Part shown: positions 1 to 6,841 of the stretch, in pieces
Layout: each line of letters opens with the position of its first letter
Position numbering within the stretch: position 1 is the first letter of the stretch
Assembly (NCBI GenBank): GCA_902496275.1
Contig: CABVAC010000036.1
Location: 1-20,352 of the forward strand
DNA: 20,352 bases
Direction: 5' to 3'
From: an uncultured Collinsella sp.
GTDB taxonomy: Bacteria > Actinomycetota > Coriobacteriia > Coriobacteriales > Coriobacteriaceae
The notes under the pieces: generated by a model
What the model was told of the DNA's origin: nothing
What the model saw: only the letters and a program-made list of their open reading frames with translations
Databases searched by the model: none
Made by a program: the position numbers and the translations under genes

Positions 1-1
1 G

Positions 2-283
2 GCGGCTGGTCTGGACGGCATCGAGCGCAAGCTGGAACTCCCGCCCGAGGCAACGGCCGAGACGCTCAAGCTTACCGACCGTCAGATGGTCGAGGCCGGC
101 TATACGCCGCTGCCGCGCTCGCTCAAAGAGGCTCTCGACGTGTTTGAGGACTCGCAGTTTATGAAGGATGCTCTCGGCGAGCACATCCACAGCTTCTTCC
201 TTAAAAAGAAGCGCGACGAGTGGCATAAGTTTGAGTCCACGATTACCGAGTGGGAGATTAAGCATTATCTGGCGAACTCCTAA
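2..283 (+). CDS. glnA: Glutamine synthetase type I, C-terminal fragment
   Basis: This is the last 93 codons of a gene that begins before the window; the reading frame is open from base 2 to a TAA at 281-283. The enzyme makes glutamine from glutamate, ammonia and ATP in the cytoplasm. The fragment carries the GSI C-terminal landmarks: AGLDGIERK near its start, the ELPPE segment, PLPRSLKEALDVFE, and the end ITEWEIKHYL. In adenylylated GSI-beta enzymes a tyrosine precedes the LPPE segment (NLYDLPPE); here the equivalent stretch is KLELPPE, with no tyrosine. That suggests the GSI-alpha type, not controlled by adenylylation, and leaves transcription as a likely control level. The GlnR-like gene begins 50 bases downstream on the same strand, which fits. 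The catalytic core is outside the window. Confidence 0.93.
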   Translation, partial: AAGLDGIERKLELPPEATAETLKLTDRQMVEAGYTPLPRSLKEALDVFEDSQFMKDALGEHIHSFFLKKKRDEWHKFESTITEWEIKHYLANS

Positions 284-333
284 TCGCGCTGGCTTGTTCC
301 AGTACGATTGAGCTCATTTCCTTGGAGGCCGAT

Positions 334-996
334 ATGTCCGAAAAGAGTGCCCTGTTCATGGCGCGCACGACGCGCTTCCACGAGTTTGCCCGCAGCTTGA
401 CGACCACCCTGGGTGTCGAGGTGAGCCTGGCAACTCCCGATTCGCCGACCGCGGCGCACGACTTTGACCTGCTGATCCTCGATTCCGATGGCATCCGCAG
501 CGACCGCATCGATCAGATTGCCAAGTGGCTTGACGATCGCGGCGGCGTCCCCATGTTGGTGATCGTCGACGACGAGGCGCTCGGCACCCTGCGCCTGCCC
601 AATCACGCGCATGCCGACTTTGTATGCCCCACGGCGACGCCCAACGAGCTTAAGGCTCGTGCGCAGCGCCTGATGGGCGAGGAGGAGACCGTCGCCGCCG
701 ACGATGTGCTCAACATCGATAACCTCGAGATCAACTTGGCCACCTACCAGGTGACGCTCGATAACGAGCCTATCGACCTGACGCTGATGGAGTACTCGCT
801 GCTGAGCTTTTTGGCGACGCACCCCAACCGCGCCTACAGCCGCGAGGTGCTGCTGCACCGCGTATGGGGCTTTGAGTACTGCGGCGGCACGCGCACCGTC
901 GACGTGCACATTCGACGCATCCGCTCCAAGGTGGGTCCGCAGATCGCGGCGCACATCACCACCGTCCGCGGCGTGGGCTATCTGTTTAAGGACTAG
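334..996 (+). CDS. glnR: GlnR-like atypical OmpR-family response regulator
   Basis: A 220-aa DNA-binding regulator. The ATG at 334 is chosen because GGAGG (324-328) lies 5 bases upstream; an in-frame TTG at 322 would overlap that site. Residues 1-115 form a receiver-like domain. The strand-3 aspartate is kept (D50 in LLILD), but the acidic pair expected after strand 1 is missing (SALFMARTTR) and no lysine follows strand 5 (DFVCPTATP), so phosphorylation is unlikely. Residues 125-220 are a winged-helix OmpR/PhoB DNA-binding domain with LTLMEYSLLSFLATHPNR, VWGFEYCGGTRTVDVHIRR and TTVRGVGYLF. This second motif closely resembles actinobacterial GlnR, the orphan nitrogen regulator that also keeps only Asp50. 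Its place behind glnA supports a nitrogen role; no histidine kinase gene is adjacent. An MtrA-like or other orphan OmpR role is possible. Confidence 0.8.
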   Translation: MSEKSALFMARTTRFHEFARSLTTTLGVEVSLATPDSPTAAHDFDLLILDSDGIRSDRIDQIAKWLDDRGGVPMLVIVDDEALGTLRLPNHAHADFVCPTATPNELKARAQRLMGEEETVAADDVLNIDNLEINLATYQVTLDNEPIDLTLMEYSLLSFLATHPNRAYSREVLLHRVWGFEYCGGTRTVDVHIRRIRSKVGPQIAAHITTVRGVGYLFKD

Positions 997-1000
997 ATTT

Positions 1001-1037
1001 CCACCACAAAGGGGACAGGCACTTTTGTGGTGGTTTT
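1001..1037 (+). terminator. Hairpin terminator, GGGGACAGG-loop family
   Basis: The arms CCACCACAAA (1001-1010) and TTTGTGGTGG (1024-1033) pair perfectly around a GGGGACAGGCACT loop and are followed by TTTT. It begins 4 bases after the response regulator stop codon, so it probably ends that transcript. Close relatives lie at 17316, 18901 and 19863. Confidence 0.75.
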
Positions 1038-1147
1038 GACGCAGGTACGGATTCCTTTCGGGTCTGCGGCAGAACTTAAGCCTTCCTAAAAGATTGCGTT
1101 CTCATACACTTGCGCCCGCATATTGGGGTACAACTCAACGTGAACAA

Positions 1148-1189
1148 TGATGGCCCGCCACATGTTTGGCGGGCCTTTGGTTATTTGAC
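1148..1189 (+). promoter_or_regulatory. Hairpin and possible short leader ORF upstream of htrA
   Basis: GGCCCGCCA (1152-1160) pairs with TGGCGGGCC (1167-1175) and is followed by TTTGGTTATTT, a weak terminator shape. The hairpin ends only 15 bases before the htrA ribosome binding site. An ATG at 1148 opens a 13-codon frame that runs through the hairpin and stops with TGA at 1187-1189. This could be an attenuator, or simply a terminator for upstream transcription; the short frame may be chance. The rest of the gap (1038-1147) shows no clear gene or promoter to me. Confidence 0.4.
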
Positions 1190-1204
1190 GAAAGGATCGC
1201 AGCC

Positions 1205-2671
1205 ATGAGCGAGTACGATTCCCAGCGTCCCCAGGATGCGGGCAACGCCGGCGAGACCCAGCAGCAGCCGCGTGTGCAGGTGGAGTCGACGCCTGCCGGC
1301 AGTAACATTCCCTACGTGCAGGTCTACGACACGCAGACCGGCAAGCCGCTGGGTGGCCAGCAGGTCGTGAACAAGCACACGGTGGTCAAGACCAAGACCA
1401 AAAAGCTGCCGATCTTTATTACGGCGCTCGCCGGCTGCGCCTGCGGTGCCCTGCTGGTCATCGCGCTTATCATGAGCGGCACGCTCAACATTGGCGGCGG
1501 CAAGAACGCCGTGACGGCGGGCGCTTCGGGCTCATCGACGCAAAAGATTACGATTGATTCCGAGGACACCACGTTGGCCGAGGCCGTTTCTGCCAAGGCC
1601 CTGCCCTCCGTCGTTTCCATTACCGCCACTTCGAGCGGTAGCCAGAATGGCTCGCTTTCGCAGTCTGCCGACGAGTCGGACAGCTCGGGCAGCGTCGGTT
1701 CGGGCGTGGTGCTCGATACCGAGGGCCACATCCTCACCAACAACCACGTGGTCGATGGCTATGACCAGTACGTGGTTACCATGGACGACGGCACCACCTA
1801 CGAGGCCGAGTTCGTGGGCAACGACGCCTCGAGCGACCTGGCCGTCATCAAGCTCAAGGACGCCGACGCCTCCAAGCTCACGCCGATTGAGATCGGCGAC
1901 TCCTCCAAGCTCAACGTGGGCGAGTGGGTCATGGCGATCGGCTCGCCGTTCGGCAACGAGCAGTCCGTCTCCACGGGCATTGTGTCGGCGCTGTATCGCT
2001 CCACGGCCATGAGCTCCACCAGCGGCAATACCATCTATGCCAACATGATTCAGACCGATGCCGCCATCAACCCGGGCAACTCCGGCGGCGCGCTCGTCAA
2101 CGACAACGGTGAGCTGGTGGGTATCAACTCGCTTATCGAGAGCTATTCGGGCTCCAGCTCGGGCGTGGGCTTTGCCATTCCGGTTAACTACGCCAAGAAC
2201 ATTGCCGACCAGATTATCGACGGCAAGACACCGGTGCATCCGTACATGGGCGCTACGCTTTCGAGCGTCAATGCGCTCAACGCCCGCACCAACAAGCTGA
2301 GCACCGATAGCGGCGCGTATGTGGCGAGCGTCGTTGAGGATGGTCCTGCTGCCAAGGCCGGCATTCAGGAGGGCGACGTCATCACCAAGCTGGGCGACGA
2401 CGAAATCACGAGCGCCGATGGCCTGATCATCGCGCTGCGCAGCCACGAGGTGGGCGAGAAGGTCGAGATCACGCTTATGCGCGGCAAGGAAGAGAAGAAG
2501 GTCACCGTCGAGCTGGGCTCCGATGAAGAGCTGCAGAACCAGCAGCAGGACGACAGTTCGACCGACACCGGCAATGGCGGTATTACCGACGAGCAGCTGC
2601 GCCAGTACCTGGAGGAGCTGTTAGGCCAGCAGAGCCAGGGCCAGGGTCAAGGCTACGGCCAGGGCTACTAG
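1205..2671 (+). CDS. htrA: HtrA/DegP-type membrane-anchored serine protease (trypsin-PDZ)
   Basis: A 488-aa envelope quality-control protease. The ATG at 1205 has AAAGGA (1191-1196) 8 bases upstream. Residues 1-67 are a hydrophilic, Gln-rich cytoplasmic tail ending in KTKTKK. Residues about 68-91 form one transmembrane helix, so the rest lies outside the membrane. The trypsin-like domain (about 120-350) shows the full catalytic triad: H181 in TNNHVVDG, D211 in SSDLAVIKL, and S293 in NPGNSGGALV. A PDZ domain follows at about 360-450 (GAYVASVVEDGPAAKAGIQEGDVI). The last 40 residues are low-complexity, Gln/Gly-rich, and end in GQGQGYGQGY. This matches the single-PDZ, N-anchored HtrA class of Gram-positive bacteria, which degrades misfolded exported proteins. 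It appears to be transcribed alone, with a strong terminator downstream. I see no CssR- or SigE-type control site. Confidence 0.92.
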   Translation: MSEYDSQRPQDAGNAGETQQQPRVQVESTPAGSNIPYVQVYDTQTGKPLGGQQVVNKHTVVKTKTKKLPIFITALAGCACGALLVIALIMSGTLNIGGGKNAVTAGASGSSTQKITIDSEDTTLAEAVSAKALPSVVSITATSSGSQNGSLSQSADESDSSGSVGSGVVLDTEGHILTNNHVVDGYDQYVVTMDDGTTYEAEFVGNDASSDLAVIKLKDADASKLTPIEIGDSSKLNVGEWVMAIGSPFGNEQSVSTGIVSALYRSTAMSSTSGNTIYANMIQTDAAINPGNSGGALVNDNGELVGINSLIESYSGSSSGVGFAIPVNYAKNIADQIIDGKTPVHPYMGATLSSVNALNARTNKLSTDSGAYVASVVEDGPAAKAGIQEGDVITKLGDDEITSADGLIIALRSHEVGEKVEITLMRGKEEKKVTVELGSDEELQNQQQDDSSTDTGNGGITDEQLRQYLEELLGQQSQGQGQGYGQGY

Positions 2672-2698
2672 CGAGCCGTTTCGCATATGCCGAAGCCA

Positions 2699-2740
2699 GA
2701 GGGGCTGTCCCGCCAAGTGTGGGACAGCCCCTCTTTTCTT
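2699..2740 (+). terminator. Rho-independent terminator after htrA
   Basis: A perfect 13-bp stem (GAGGGGCTGTCCC at 2699-2711 with GGGACAGCCCCTC at 2721-2733), a 9-base loop, and then TTTTCTT. It lies 28 bases past the htrA stop codon. Confidence 0.9.
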
Positions 2741-2743
2741 GTT

Positions 2744-2772
2744 GATCCGTTGGGGACGGAGGAAAACGGATC
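2744..2772. repeat. 29-bp palindromic repeat, copy 1
   Basis: The element starts GATCCGTT and ends AACGGATC, with GGGGACGGAGGA-type sequence in the middle. Its right 18 bases (2755-2772, GACGGAGGAAAACGGATC) are the exact reverse complement of 10214-10231, inside an ABC transporter gene. The two elements are both 29 bp and differ at about 4 positions when aligned in opposite orientation. Confidence 0.65.
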
Positions 2773-2808
2773 ACTTGGGGCTGACAAGAGGCCTGGTTCG
2801 TAATGGTC

Positions 2809-3011
2809 TGGACAGTTAGTTCAGATACGTATAAATCTGGGGCAGCTTGGGATGCGTTTTGAGCAATTTTTGATTGGGATGGGGCTCGAATGGGTGTTTG
2901 GAAGGGAGAGCGGGACGTCTACATGGTCTCGAGGAGCCCAAATTAGTTGAAACAGGGGTGTGCGTGCCTGATTCAGCTCTAGGATTTATACGTATCTGAA
3001 CTAACTGTCCA
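2809..3011. mobile_element. MITE-like element, 203 bp with 29-bp perfect terminal inverted repeats
   Basis: Bases 2809-2837 (starting TGGACAGTTAGTTCAG) are the perfect reverse complement of 2983-3011 (ending CTGAACTAACTGTCCA). The element therefore begins TG and ends CA, like many insertion sequences. The 145-base interior has no meaningful reading frame, so any movement would need a transposase supplied elsewhere. I see no clear target-site duplication: the flanks are AATGGTC and CCCCGGT. The alternative is a very long regulatory hairpin upstream of ligA, but a 29-bp perfect stem with a 145-base loop fits a non-autonomous transposon better. The TIRs do not let me name an IS family. Confidence 0.6.
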
Positions 3012-3119
3012 CCCCGGTCTGGCGGCTGCCGATTCGGTGCGGTTCGAAAGGGTTATTCGGCCCCGTTGCGACCGGTGGTACTCTTGTATCCGTTTGAAAT
3101 CGAGCGAAGGAGTGCCGCT

Positions 3120-5348
3120 ATGGAGCAATCGAGCCTGTTTGGCGACGGCGTGGACATCGATACCGAAACGTCCACGACCGCGGAAACCACCGCACCGACC
3201 GACGCCCATGCCCAGGCGGCAGCGCGCGCGGCCGAGCTGCGCCACGAGCTCGATTACCACGCCTATCGCTACTACATGCTCGACGCGCCCGAGATCACGG
3301 ACGCCGCCTTTGACAAAATGCTCGTTGAGCTGCAGAAAATCGAGGCCACCTACCCCGACCTGGTGACGCCCGACAGCTATACCCAGCGCGTGGGCGGCTA
3401 CGTGAGCGAGCAGTTTACGCCGGTCACGCATATGGCGCGCATGTATTCCATGGACGATGCCATGGACCTGGACGAACTCGACGCGTGGCTCCAGCGCACT
3501 GAGGATGCCCTCGGTGCCGGTAGCGTCACCTATACCTGCGAGCTTAAGATCGACGGTCTGGGCGTGGCCCTTACTTACCAAAACGGCACCTTCGTACGCG
3601 CAGCCACACGTGGCGATGGCACCACGGGCGAGGACGTGTCGCTCAACGTCCGTACTATCAAGGATGTGCCCATGCACCTGTCCGAGCCGGCGCTCGCCCA
3701 CATGGGCGCCGACCGCGAGCGCACCATTGAGGTACGCGGCGAGGTCTACATGCCCAAGGGCAGCTTTGTGCGCCTGAACGATGAGGCCGATGCCGAGGGG
3801 CGCGATCCCTTCGCCAACCCGCGCAATGCCGCCGCCGGCAGCCTGCGTCAAAAGGACCCCAAGGTCACTGCGCGCCGCGATCTCGCTACCTTTATCTATG
3901 CTATCGCCGATACCGACCCGCTGCACGTCCACAGCCAGCGCGAGTTCCTTGATTGGCTGCGTAGCGCCGGCTTTAGCGTCAACCCCAACGTGGCTCGTTG
4001 CGCCACGCCGGCCGAGGTCCACGAGTTCTGTGCCCAGGCGCTCGAACATCGCGGTGACCTGGACTACGACATCGACGGCGTGGTCGTAAAGGTGGACAGC
4101 TTTCAGCAGCAGCTCGACCTGGGCTTTACTGCCCGCGCACCGCGCTGGGCCATCGCCTTTAAGTTCCCGCCCGAGGAAAAGCAGACCGTCCTGCGCGAAA
4201 TTCGCATCCAGGTGGGCCGCACCGGCGTGCTCACGCCGGTCGCCGAGTTCGACCCGGTGATGGTTGCCGGCTCCACCATCGCGCGCGCCACGCTGCACAA
4301 CATCGACGAGATTCGCCGCAAAAACGTGCGCGAGGGCGATACCATCATCGTGCACAAGGCGGGTGACGTGATCCCCGAGGTCGTGGGGCCGGTGCTCGAC
4401 AAGCGCCCGGCCGATTCGGTCGACTGGCACATGCCCGAGGTCTGCCCCGTGTGCGGCAGCCCCGTGGTCCATGAGGATGGCGAGGTTGCCTACCGCTGCG
4501 TGTCCATCGACTGCCCCGCGCAGCTCAAGGAGCGCCTGCTCCATTGGGTGAGTCGCGGCTGCATGGACGTCGACGGCCTGGGCGACGAGATCGTCGACAA
4601 GATGATCGCCGCCGGCCTGATCCACGATGTCGCAGACTTCTACCAGCTCACGGTCGACGACATCGCCGGCCTGGACACGGGCCGCACCTATGCCAGTTCC
4701 AACAGCAAAAAGGGCGTCAAGAAGGGCGACCCCATTCCGGTGGGCCTCAAGACGGCCGAAAAGATCGTCGCCGAGCTCAACAAGTCCAAGAGCCAGCCGC
4801 TCGGTCGCGTGCTGTTTGCCCTGGGCATCCGCCACGTGGGCAAGAGCGTGGGCGAGGTCATCGCCGAGCGATTCCTGTCGATTGACAAGCTCGTCTTGGC
4901 GAGCGAAGAGGACATCGCCGAGTGCGAGGGCATCGGTCCCAAGATTGCGGCGAGCGTCAAGCAGTTCCTGGCCGTGCCCGAGAACCTTGCCGTGCTGGAG
5001 CGCCTGCGCCAGGCGGGCCTTTCGCTCGAGGTCGACTTGGGCGCCGCGCACGCGCAAGCCGCAGCCGACGCTGGCGTGGCGGGCGAGCTCGCCGACGCAC
5101 AGCCACTCGCGGGTCTGACCTTCGTGCTCACCGGCACGCTCGTCAACCGCACGCGCGACGAGGCGGGCGCGGCGCTCAAGGTGCTCGGCGCCAAGGTTTC
5201 GGGCAGTGTGTCAAAGAAGACGAGCTACCTGGTTGCCGGTCCCAAAGCAGGCTCCAAGCTCACCAAGGCCGAGCAGCTGGGTGTACCCGTGCTGGACGAG
5301 GACGCACTCGAGCAGATCTTGGCTACTGGTGAGGTGCCCCAGGCTTAG
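3120..5348 (+). CDS. ligA: NAD-dependent DNA ligase LigA
   Basis: A 742-aa replicative ligase that seals nicks using NAD+. The ATG at 3120 is preceded by AAGGAG (3107-3112) with 7-base spacing; an upstream in-frame TTG at 3066 has no such support. Domains in order: an Asp/Thr/Ala-rich N-terminal extension (1-35); the Ia NAD-binding domain (HELDYHAYRYYMLDAPEITD); the nucleotidyltransferase domain with the adenylated lysine K143 in ELKIDG; an OB fold; a four-cysteine zinc finger (CPVCGSPVVHEDGE then RCVSIDCPAQ); helix-hairpin-helix repeats; and a C-terminal BRCT domain (LAGLTFVLTGTLVNRTRDEA). An extra stretch of about 20 residues (GRTYASSNSKKGVKKGDPIP) interrupts the helix-hairpin-helix region relative to the E. 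coli enzyme. The gene stands alone between the MITE-like element and its own terminator. Confidence 0.97.
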   Translation: MEQSSLFGDGVDIDTETSTTAETTAPTDAHAQAAARAAELRHELDYHAYRYYMLDAPEITDAAFDKMLVELQKIEATYPDLVTPDSYTQRVGGYVSEQFTPVTHMARMYSMDDAMDLDELDAWLQRTEDALGAGSVTYTCELKIDGLGVALTYQNGTFVRAATRGDGTTGEDVSLNVRTIKDVPMHLSEPALAHMGADRERTIEVRGEVYMPKGSFVRLNDEADAEGRDPFANPRNAAAGSLRQKDPKVTARRDLATFIYAIADTDPLHVHSQREFLDWLRSAGFSVNPNVARCATPAEVHEFCAQALEHRGDLDYDIDGVVVKVDSFQQQLDLGFTARAPRWAIAFKFPPEEKQTVLREIRIQVGRTGVLTPVAEFDPVMVAGSTIARATLHNIDEIRRKNVREGDTIIVHKAGDVIPEVVGPVLDKRPADSVDWHMPEVCPVCGSPVVHEDGEVAYRCVSIDCPAQLKERLLHWVSRGCMDVDGLGDEIVDKMIAAGLIHDVADFYQLTVDDIAGLDTGRTYASSNSKKGVKKGDPIPVGLKTAEKIVAELNKSKSQPLGRVLFALGIRHVGKSVGEVIAERFLSIDKLVLASEEDIAECEGIGPKIAASVKQFLAVPENLAVLERLRQAGLSLEVDLGAAHAQAAADAGVAGELADAQPLAGLTFVLTGTLVNRTRDEAGAALKVLGAKVSGSVSKKTSYLVAGPKAGSKLTKAEQLGVPVLDEDALEQILATGEVPQA

Positions 5349-5368
5349 GACATCGATAATCAAATTAG

Positions 5369-5410
5369 AAAACCTCCCGGAAAGGTTGATACTTTCCGGG
5401 AGGTTTTTAT
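5369..5410 (+). terminator. Rho-independent terminator after ligA
   Basis: A perfect 16-bp stem (AAAACCTCCCGGAAAG at 5369-5384 with CTTTCCGGGAGGTTTT at 5392-5407) and a 7-base loop, running into further T. It lies 20 bases past the ligA stop codon. Confidence 0.92.
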
Positions 5411-5475
5411 TTGGGCGTGGTGGCGGGCAGCATGATCTGCGTCATGTAGGTTGCTGAGGGTGACCCTGCGGAGCG
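5407..5475 (-). pseudogene. Possible C-terminal gene remnant (copy 1)
   Basis: Read on the minus strand, this stretch encodes SATYMTQIMLPATTPK and then TAA (5409-5407). Bases 5407-5453 align with 6740-6786 at roughly 80 percent identity, and that copy encodes DPTTYVTQITVPVAPSK with a stop at the same place. The differences are largely conservative at the protein level, so both look like the tail of one protein family. I do not recognise the parent protein, and no intact copy is in the window. Confidence 0.35.
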
Positions 5476-5518
5476 GTGTCGTTCCGGAGCGATAGAAGAT
5501 TCATACAAAGCAAAGGGG

Positions 5519-5544
5519 CCCCGCAGTGAGGTTCCACAACGGGG
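5519..5544. other. Hairpin upstream of the toxin-antitoxin operon
   Basis: CCCCG (5519-5523) pairs with CGGGG (5540-5544), and GTG with CAC inside it, around a 6-base loop. No T-run follows on the plus strand. Read on the minus strand it is followed by CCCTTTGCTTTG, so it could be a weak terminator in that direction. The function is uncertain. Confidence 0.3.
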
Positions 5545-5565
5545 CTGCCCCATTGTGATGAGTTT

Positions 5566-5599
5566 TATACACTTTAACATTAACATTAACGTGTATACT
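5566..5599 (+). promoter_or_regulatory. Toxin-antitoxin operon promoter with dyad operator
   Basis: TATACAC (5566-5572) and GTGTATA (5591-5597) form an inverted repeat around an AT-rich spacer containing tandem AACATT repeats. A -10 candidate TATACT (5594-5599) overlaps the right arm, and ACTTTA or TTTAAC near 5571-5578 is a weak -35. This fits autorepression by the antitoxin or the toxin-antitoxin complex, which is usual for Phd-type operons. Confidence 0.5.
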
Positions 5600-5632
5600 T
5601 AGCAGTGAAGATATATGTTGAGAGGAGCAGTT

Positions 5633-6025
5633 ATGGTTACCGTCGCGTTTTCGGAACTGCGCCAAAACCTTACGCAGGTGGCCGAAAAGGTTGCCAATGA
5701 GGGCGAGGAGGTTGTGGTCTTCAAGCGGAGCAAGCCGTTGTTCAAGATCGTGCCGCTCGACTATCAAAGCCCGGTTGCAGTGGAATATGACGCTGCCCAG
5801 GAGCGCGGGGGTGCAAAGCCGACGTGCGGCTCGGACAAGCCCAAGCGCGACGTGGGTACGATGTGGCATCCCAAGATCACCTGGAAGGAGATCCGTGAGA
5901 TGCTCGCGGAGAATGAGGACTACCAGGAGTATCTCGATATCGTAGCCAAAATGCCAAAAGGAACGCCGCTCGATACGATGACGGTTGAAGATGAAAAGCG
6001 CGTCGCGAGGGAGCGCTACCTATGA
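5633..6025 (+). CDS. Phd/YefM-type antitoxin
   Basis: A 130-aa antitoxin and probable autorepressor. The ATG at 5633 has AGGAG (5623-5627) 5 bases upstream; an in-frame TTG at 5615 lacks this. The N-terminal half (VTVAFSELRQNLTQVAEKVA, then EEVVVFKRSKPLFKIVPLD) is the Phd/YefM fold, which dimerises and binds the operator. The C-terminal half, from about residue 75 (GTMWHPKITWKEIREMLAEN), is longer than in typical 80-90 aa Phd proteins and probably wraps the toxin. The stop codon overlaps the toxin start as ATGA, so the two are translationally coupled. Identification rests on fold-level sequence resemblance plus the coupled PIN-domain gene. Confidence 0.82.
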   Translation: MVTVAFSELRQNLTQVAEKVANEGEEVVVFKRSKPLFKIVPLDYQSPVAVEYDAAQERGGAKPTCGSDKPKRDVGTMWHPKITWKEIREMLAENEDYQEYLDIVAKMPKGTPLDTMTVEDEKRVARERYL

Positions 6026-6444
6026 GAGCATTTCTCGATACCAATTTTCTGCTCGATTGCGTGCTTCCGGGCCGGCCGGAGCACGCAGCGGCGCAAACGA
6101 TCAAGGGGCTCGTCGACGTGGGGCTTATCGAAGGCGTTGTTTCGGCCTGCTCTCTCAAGGACGCGTATTACATTCTCACCAAACAGGCCGGCGAGGCGCG
6201 CGGGCGCGAGGTAGTGCGCGACTGCCTTAAGAGCTACTCGGTAGAGTCTCTCGACCAAGAGGCTTGTTTTGCCTCCGCCTATTCCGATGAGCCAGACTTT
6301 GAGGACGGCTGTATCCGTGCGATGGCCGAGCGTGCCGGCGTGGACTTTATTATCACGCGTGACCGCGCCGCTTTTGTGCGCTCGACCATCAAGACCTTCT
6401 CGCCTGCAGAGTTCATCCGTGCGTTTCCGATTCCGGAGGAGTAA
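6022..6444 (+). CDS. PIN-domain (VapC-like) ribonuclease toxin
   Basis: A 140-aa toxin whose start overlaps the antitoxin stop by 4 bases. PIN-domain toxins cleave RNA, often tRNA or rRNA, with a metal bound by acidic residues. Those visible are D6 in MRAFLDTNFLLD, a probable second acid at D47 in SLKDAYY, D95 in EPDFEDGCI, and D114 in DFIITRD. The arrangement and length fit VapC-like proteins. The partner is a Phd-type rather than a VapB-type antitoxin, a mix that occurs in bacteria. The RNA target cannot be read from the sequence. Confidence 0.85.
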   Translation: MRAFLDTNFLLDCVLPGRPEHAAAQTIKGLVDVGLIEGVVSACSLKDAYYILTKQAGEARGREVVRDCLKSYSVESLDQEACFASAYSDEPDFEDGCIRAMAERAGVDFIITRDRAAFVRSTIKTFSPAEFIRAFPIPEE

Positions 6445-6447
6445 AAC

Positions 6448-6480
6448 CGCCACACCGGGGACTGTCCCCGGCGTTTGGCG
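6448..6480. terminator. GC-rich palindrome after the toxin gene
   Basis: CCGGGGACTGTCCCCGG (6455-6471) is a perfect palindrome around a central T, nested inside CGCCA (6448-6452) and TGGCG (6476-6480). It lies just past the toxin stop codon. No T-run follows, so termination is uncertain. The GGGGAC core recalls the loop of the other hairpin repeats in this window. Confidence 0.4.
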
Positions 6481-6499
6481 AGCTTGTTGGGAGGCTCCT

Positions 6500-6697
6500 G
6501 GTCCAGTGACTGTTACAAAAAACGGCTATAGCAAATTTGTTGTACTTCGGTCTGAAGACTATGACTTCATGGTTCAGGAACAGGCTAAGGCTCGTCTGAT
6601 GGCTCGTATAGCTGTGGCCGAGCGGGAGCGTGCTGCTGGCATGGCGCGTGATGCCTTTGAGGCTCTCGATGACCTTGAGGCAAAATATGGCCTATAA
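6500..6697 (+). pseudogene. Phd-type antitoxin remnant, 5' truncated
   Basis: The frame ending in TAA at 6695-6697 encodes GPVTVTKNGYSKFVVLRSED near its start and ALDDLEAKYGL at its end. This is the middle and C-terminal part of a Phd/YefM-family antitoxin of the kind paired with RelE/ParE toxins. The N-terminal 25-30 residues that form the DNA-binding part are absent: immediately upstream is the palindrome after the VapC-like gene. A GTG at 6506 could start translation, but no ribosome site is evident. Its stop overlaps the start of a toxin remnant, as in an intact operon. Confidence 0.65.
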
Positions 6698-6782
6698 CGT
6701 CAAGATTCTGCCTTCAGCCGAACGTTTTCTGGGCAGTTCTTATTTGGACGGGGCAACCGGCACCGTGATCTGCGTCACGTAG
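6687..6782 (+). pseudogene. RelE/ParE-type toxin remnant, 3' truncated
   Basis: An ATG at 6687 overlaps the antitoxin remnant by 11 bases and encodes MAYNVKILPSAER, the typical first strand and start of helix 1 of a RelE/ParE toxin. After about 13 residues the similarity ends. The frame then runs through sequence belonging to the minus-strand remnant at 6740 and stops at TAG (6780-6782). A 31-residue product without the catalytic core would be inactive. With the headless antitoxin it forms a decayed toxin-antitoxin locus. Confidence 0.6.
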
Positions 6783-6841
6783 GTTGTGGGGTCGTCGCTG
6801 ATGATGTCGTCGATAAGGGCGATTTCGCGTTGCCCCGCTAC
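6740..6841 (-). pseudogene. Possible C-terminal gene remnant (copy 2)
   Basis: On the minus strand, just past the MATE stop codon and in another frame, the sequence reads GQREIALIDDIISDDPTTYV, continues TQITVPVAPSK, and ends TAA (6742-6740). It is related to the remnant at 5407-5475. It has no start codon of its own and butts against the truncated RelE-like toxin. The parent protein is not recognised. It could instead be a frameshifted extension of neighbouring DNA, so confidence is modest. Confidence 0.35.

Noticed and set aside
2805..3022. GGTCTGG at 2805-2811 and 3016-3022 as a target-site duplication of the MITE-like element.
   Set aside because: The left copy overlaps the terminal repeat by three bases and the right copy is four bases away from the end, so the two do not sit symmetrically at the element boundaries. 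Probably chance.
2979..5057. A 692-codon minus-strand open frame opposite ligA, and similar long antisense frames opposite both ABC genes, the HAD gene and htrA.
   Set aside because: High-GC coding DNA commonly leaves the opposite strand open. The plus-strand products are clear family members, and the antisense products (rich in His, Arg, Val, Gly) resemble nothing.
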